This document shows positions 63,459 to 64,000 of a stretch of 64,000 bases of DNA, one piece after another. Origin of the DNA: Clostridium oryzae (GTDB taxonomy: Bacteria; Bacillota; Clostridia; Clostridiales; Clostridiaceae); NCBI RefSeq assembly GCF_002029235.1, contig NZ_MZGV01000014.1, positions 38,575 to 102,574 of the forward strand, given 5' to 3'. Both the position numbers and the translations under genes were made by a program. Each line of letters opens with the position of its first letter. Position 1 is the stretch's first letter. The notes beneath the pieces were generated by a model that saw only the letters and a list, made by a program, of their open reading frames with translations, was not told the origin of the DNA and did no database searches.

Positions 63459-64000
63459 ATAAAGAGTAAAGAGTAAAGAGAAGGAAGAAATAGCCTCCTT
63501 AAGGAGCCAATTTCATTATATGGTATCGTATATTTTATTTAGTTTACGTTTTGTGACTTAAGCAGTTTGTCCAAAAGATGCGGTGAAATTGCTTAACGCA
63601 GCGGAACTAGCCGACATAAGGTGTAACCATTTTTTAGTCTATAGGAAACTACACTGGTGTTCAGAGAATGGAAAACATTGTTTAAAAAAAGTAATGCAGT
63701 AACCACAAATTATATAAACATGAATATTAGATATATTTATCAATATATTGCCATAAGAAAAGAGTATAGTTGTCCAATAAAATACTTTAATGTATATTGG
63801 ATATTTTTTGATTAACTACCTAAGTATGTTCTCCACGAGAACAATTTGTCGTCAATTTGCTTGCTTATACAATGCTTTATTTTTCGATGTATATTAGTAA
63901 GTGAATATTCTGGTTTTTCTTGTTGTATTAATTTTAGTAATAGAAACGAAATTATTGTTGAGATTATTTGTTGCATAACGGCATTATGACTATATCCTAT
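63459..64000. other. Non-coding right end of the window
   Basis: No gene seen. A short GAGTAAAGAGTAAAGAG tandem lies just after the helicase stop (about 63464). The rest is AT-rich with a GC-richer patch near 63575-63640 that I could not assign. Confidence 0.4.

Noticed and set aside
63459..64000. RNA gene in the right end
   Set aside because: A GC-richer patch near 63575-63640 caught the eye, but no stable fold or known motif could be made from it.

Overview
The window is AT-rich DNA with strong Shine-Dalgarno sites, frequent GTG/TTG starts, a TldD/TldE pair, a cellobiose-type PTS operon with a PRD regulator, an AGCS symporter and an ECF sigma/DUF4367 pair. Together these point to a low-GC Firmicute, most likely a Clostridium or close relative. 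I saw no rRNA, tRNA, CRISPR array or recognisable insertion sequence. The species call is an inference from gene content and style only.

Layout. (1) 1-18.2 kb is a defence island. It opens with the 3' end of an unidentified protein. It continues with a tight five-gene operon: SNF2 helicase with a PLD-like N-terminus, DUF4391 protein, type III Mod methyltransferase, type III Res helicase-nuclease, and an unknown 218-aa protein. Then come a GHKL (MORC/HSP90-like) ATPase fused to a PD-(D/E)XK-like nuclease domain, a Gabija pair (gajA/gajB with ATGA overlap), and a PLD nuclease gene split by one in-frame amber codon inside its HKD motif. (2) 18.2-38.6 kb holds a WYL regulator, a phage-type replisome organiser, an Rpn nuclease, a PTS/GH1 operon with its PRD regulator, a Nudix hydrolase, helicases and tldD/tldE. 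It also holds many broken genes: duplicated YjbR, a PRD regulator fused tail to tail with a broken yoeB, truncated DUF2809 and DUF3427-type helicase genes, two MazG-like fragments, and an SF1 helicase joined to the tail of a second replisome organiser. (3) 38.6-64 kb is mostly ordinary chromosome: BspA-like LRR protein, MATE pump, peroxiredoxin, TetR plus oleate hydratase, Dus, a DnaA domain-I-like protein, split ThrE-type exporter, Crp/Fnr regulator, LeuCD-type dehydratase, AGCS symporter, ECF sigma plus partner, PHP protein, macro-domain protein, ferritin-like protein and a UvrD-type helicase.

How the genes work together. The island combines modification (Mod), restriction (Res), remodelling or translocation (SNF2), a GHKL-nuclease and an independent nucleotide-sensing nuclease/helicase pair (Gabija). 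The PTS operon should import and phosphorylate a beta-glucoside and cleave it with a GH1 enzyme whose acid/base glutamate is replaced by glutamine.

The least explained item is a ~115-nt structured repeat present twice, 58 kb apart (1421-1536 and 59749-59862). One copy sits directly in the leader of the SNF2/Mod/Res operon, the other upstream of a macro-domain gene. The cores are nearly identical, and where the outer stems differ they still pair. Two families of small palindromic elements (GTGCCTGGCAC-core and GCAGCCA...TGGCTGC) are also scattered through the window.
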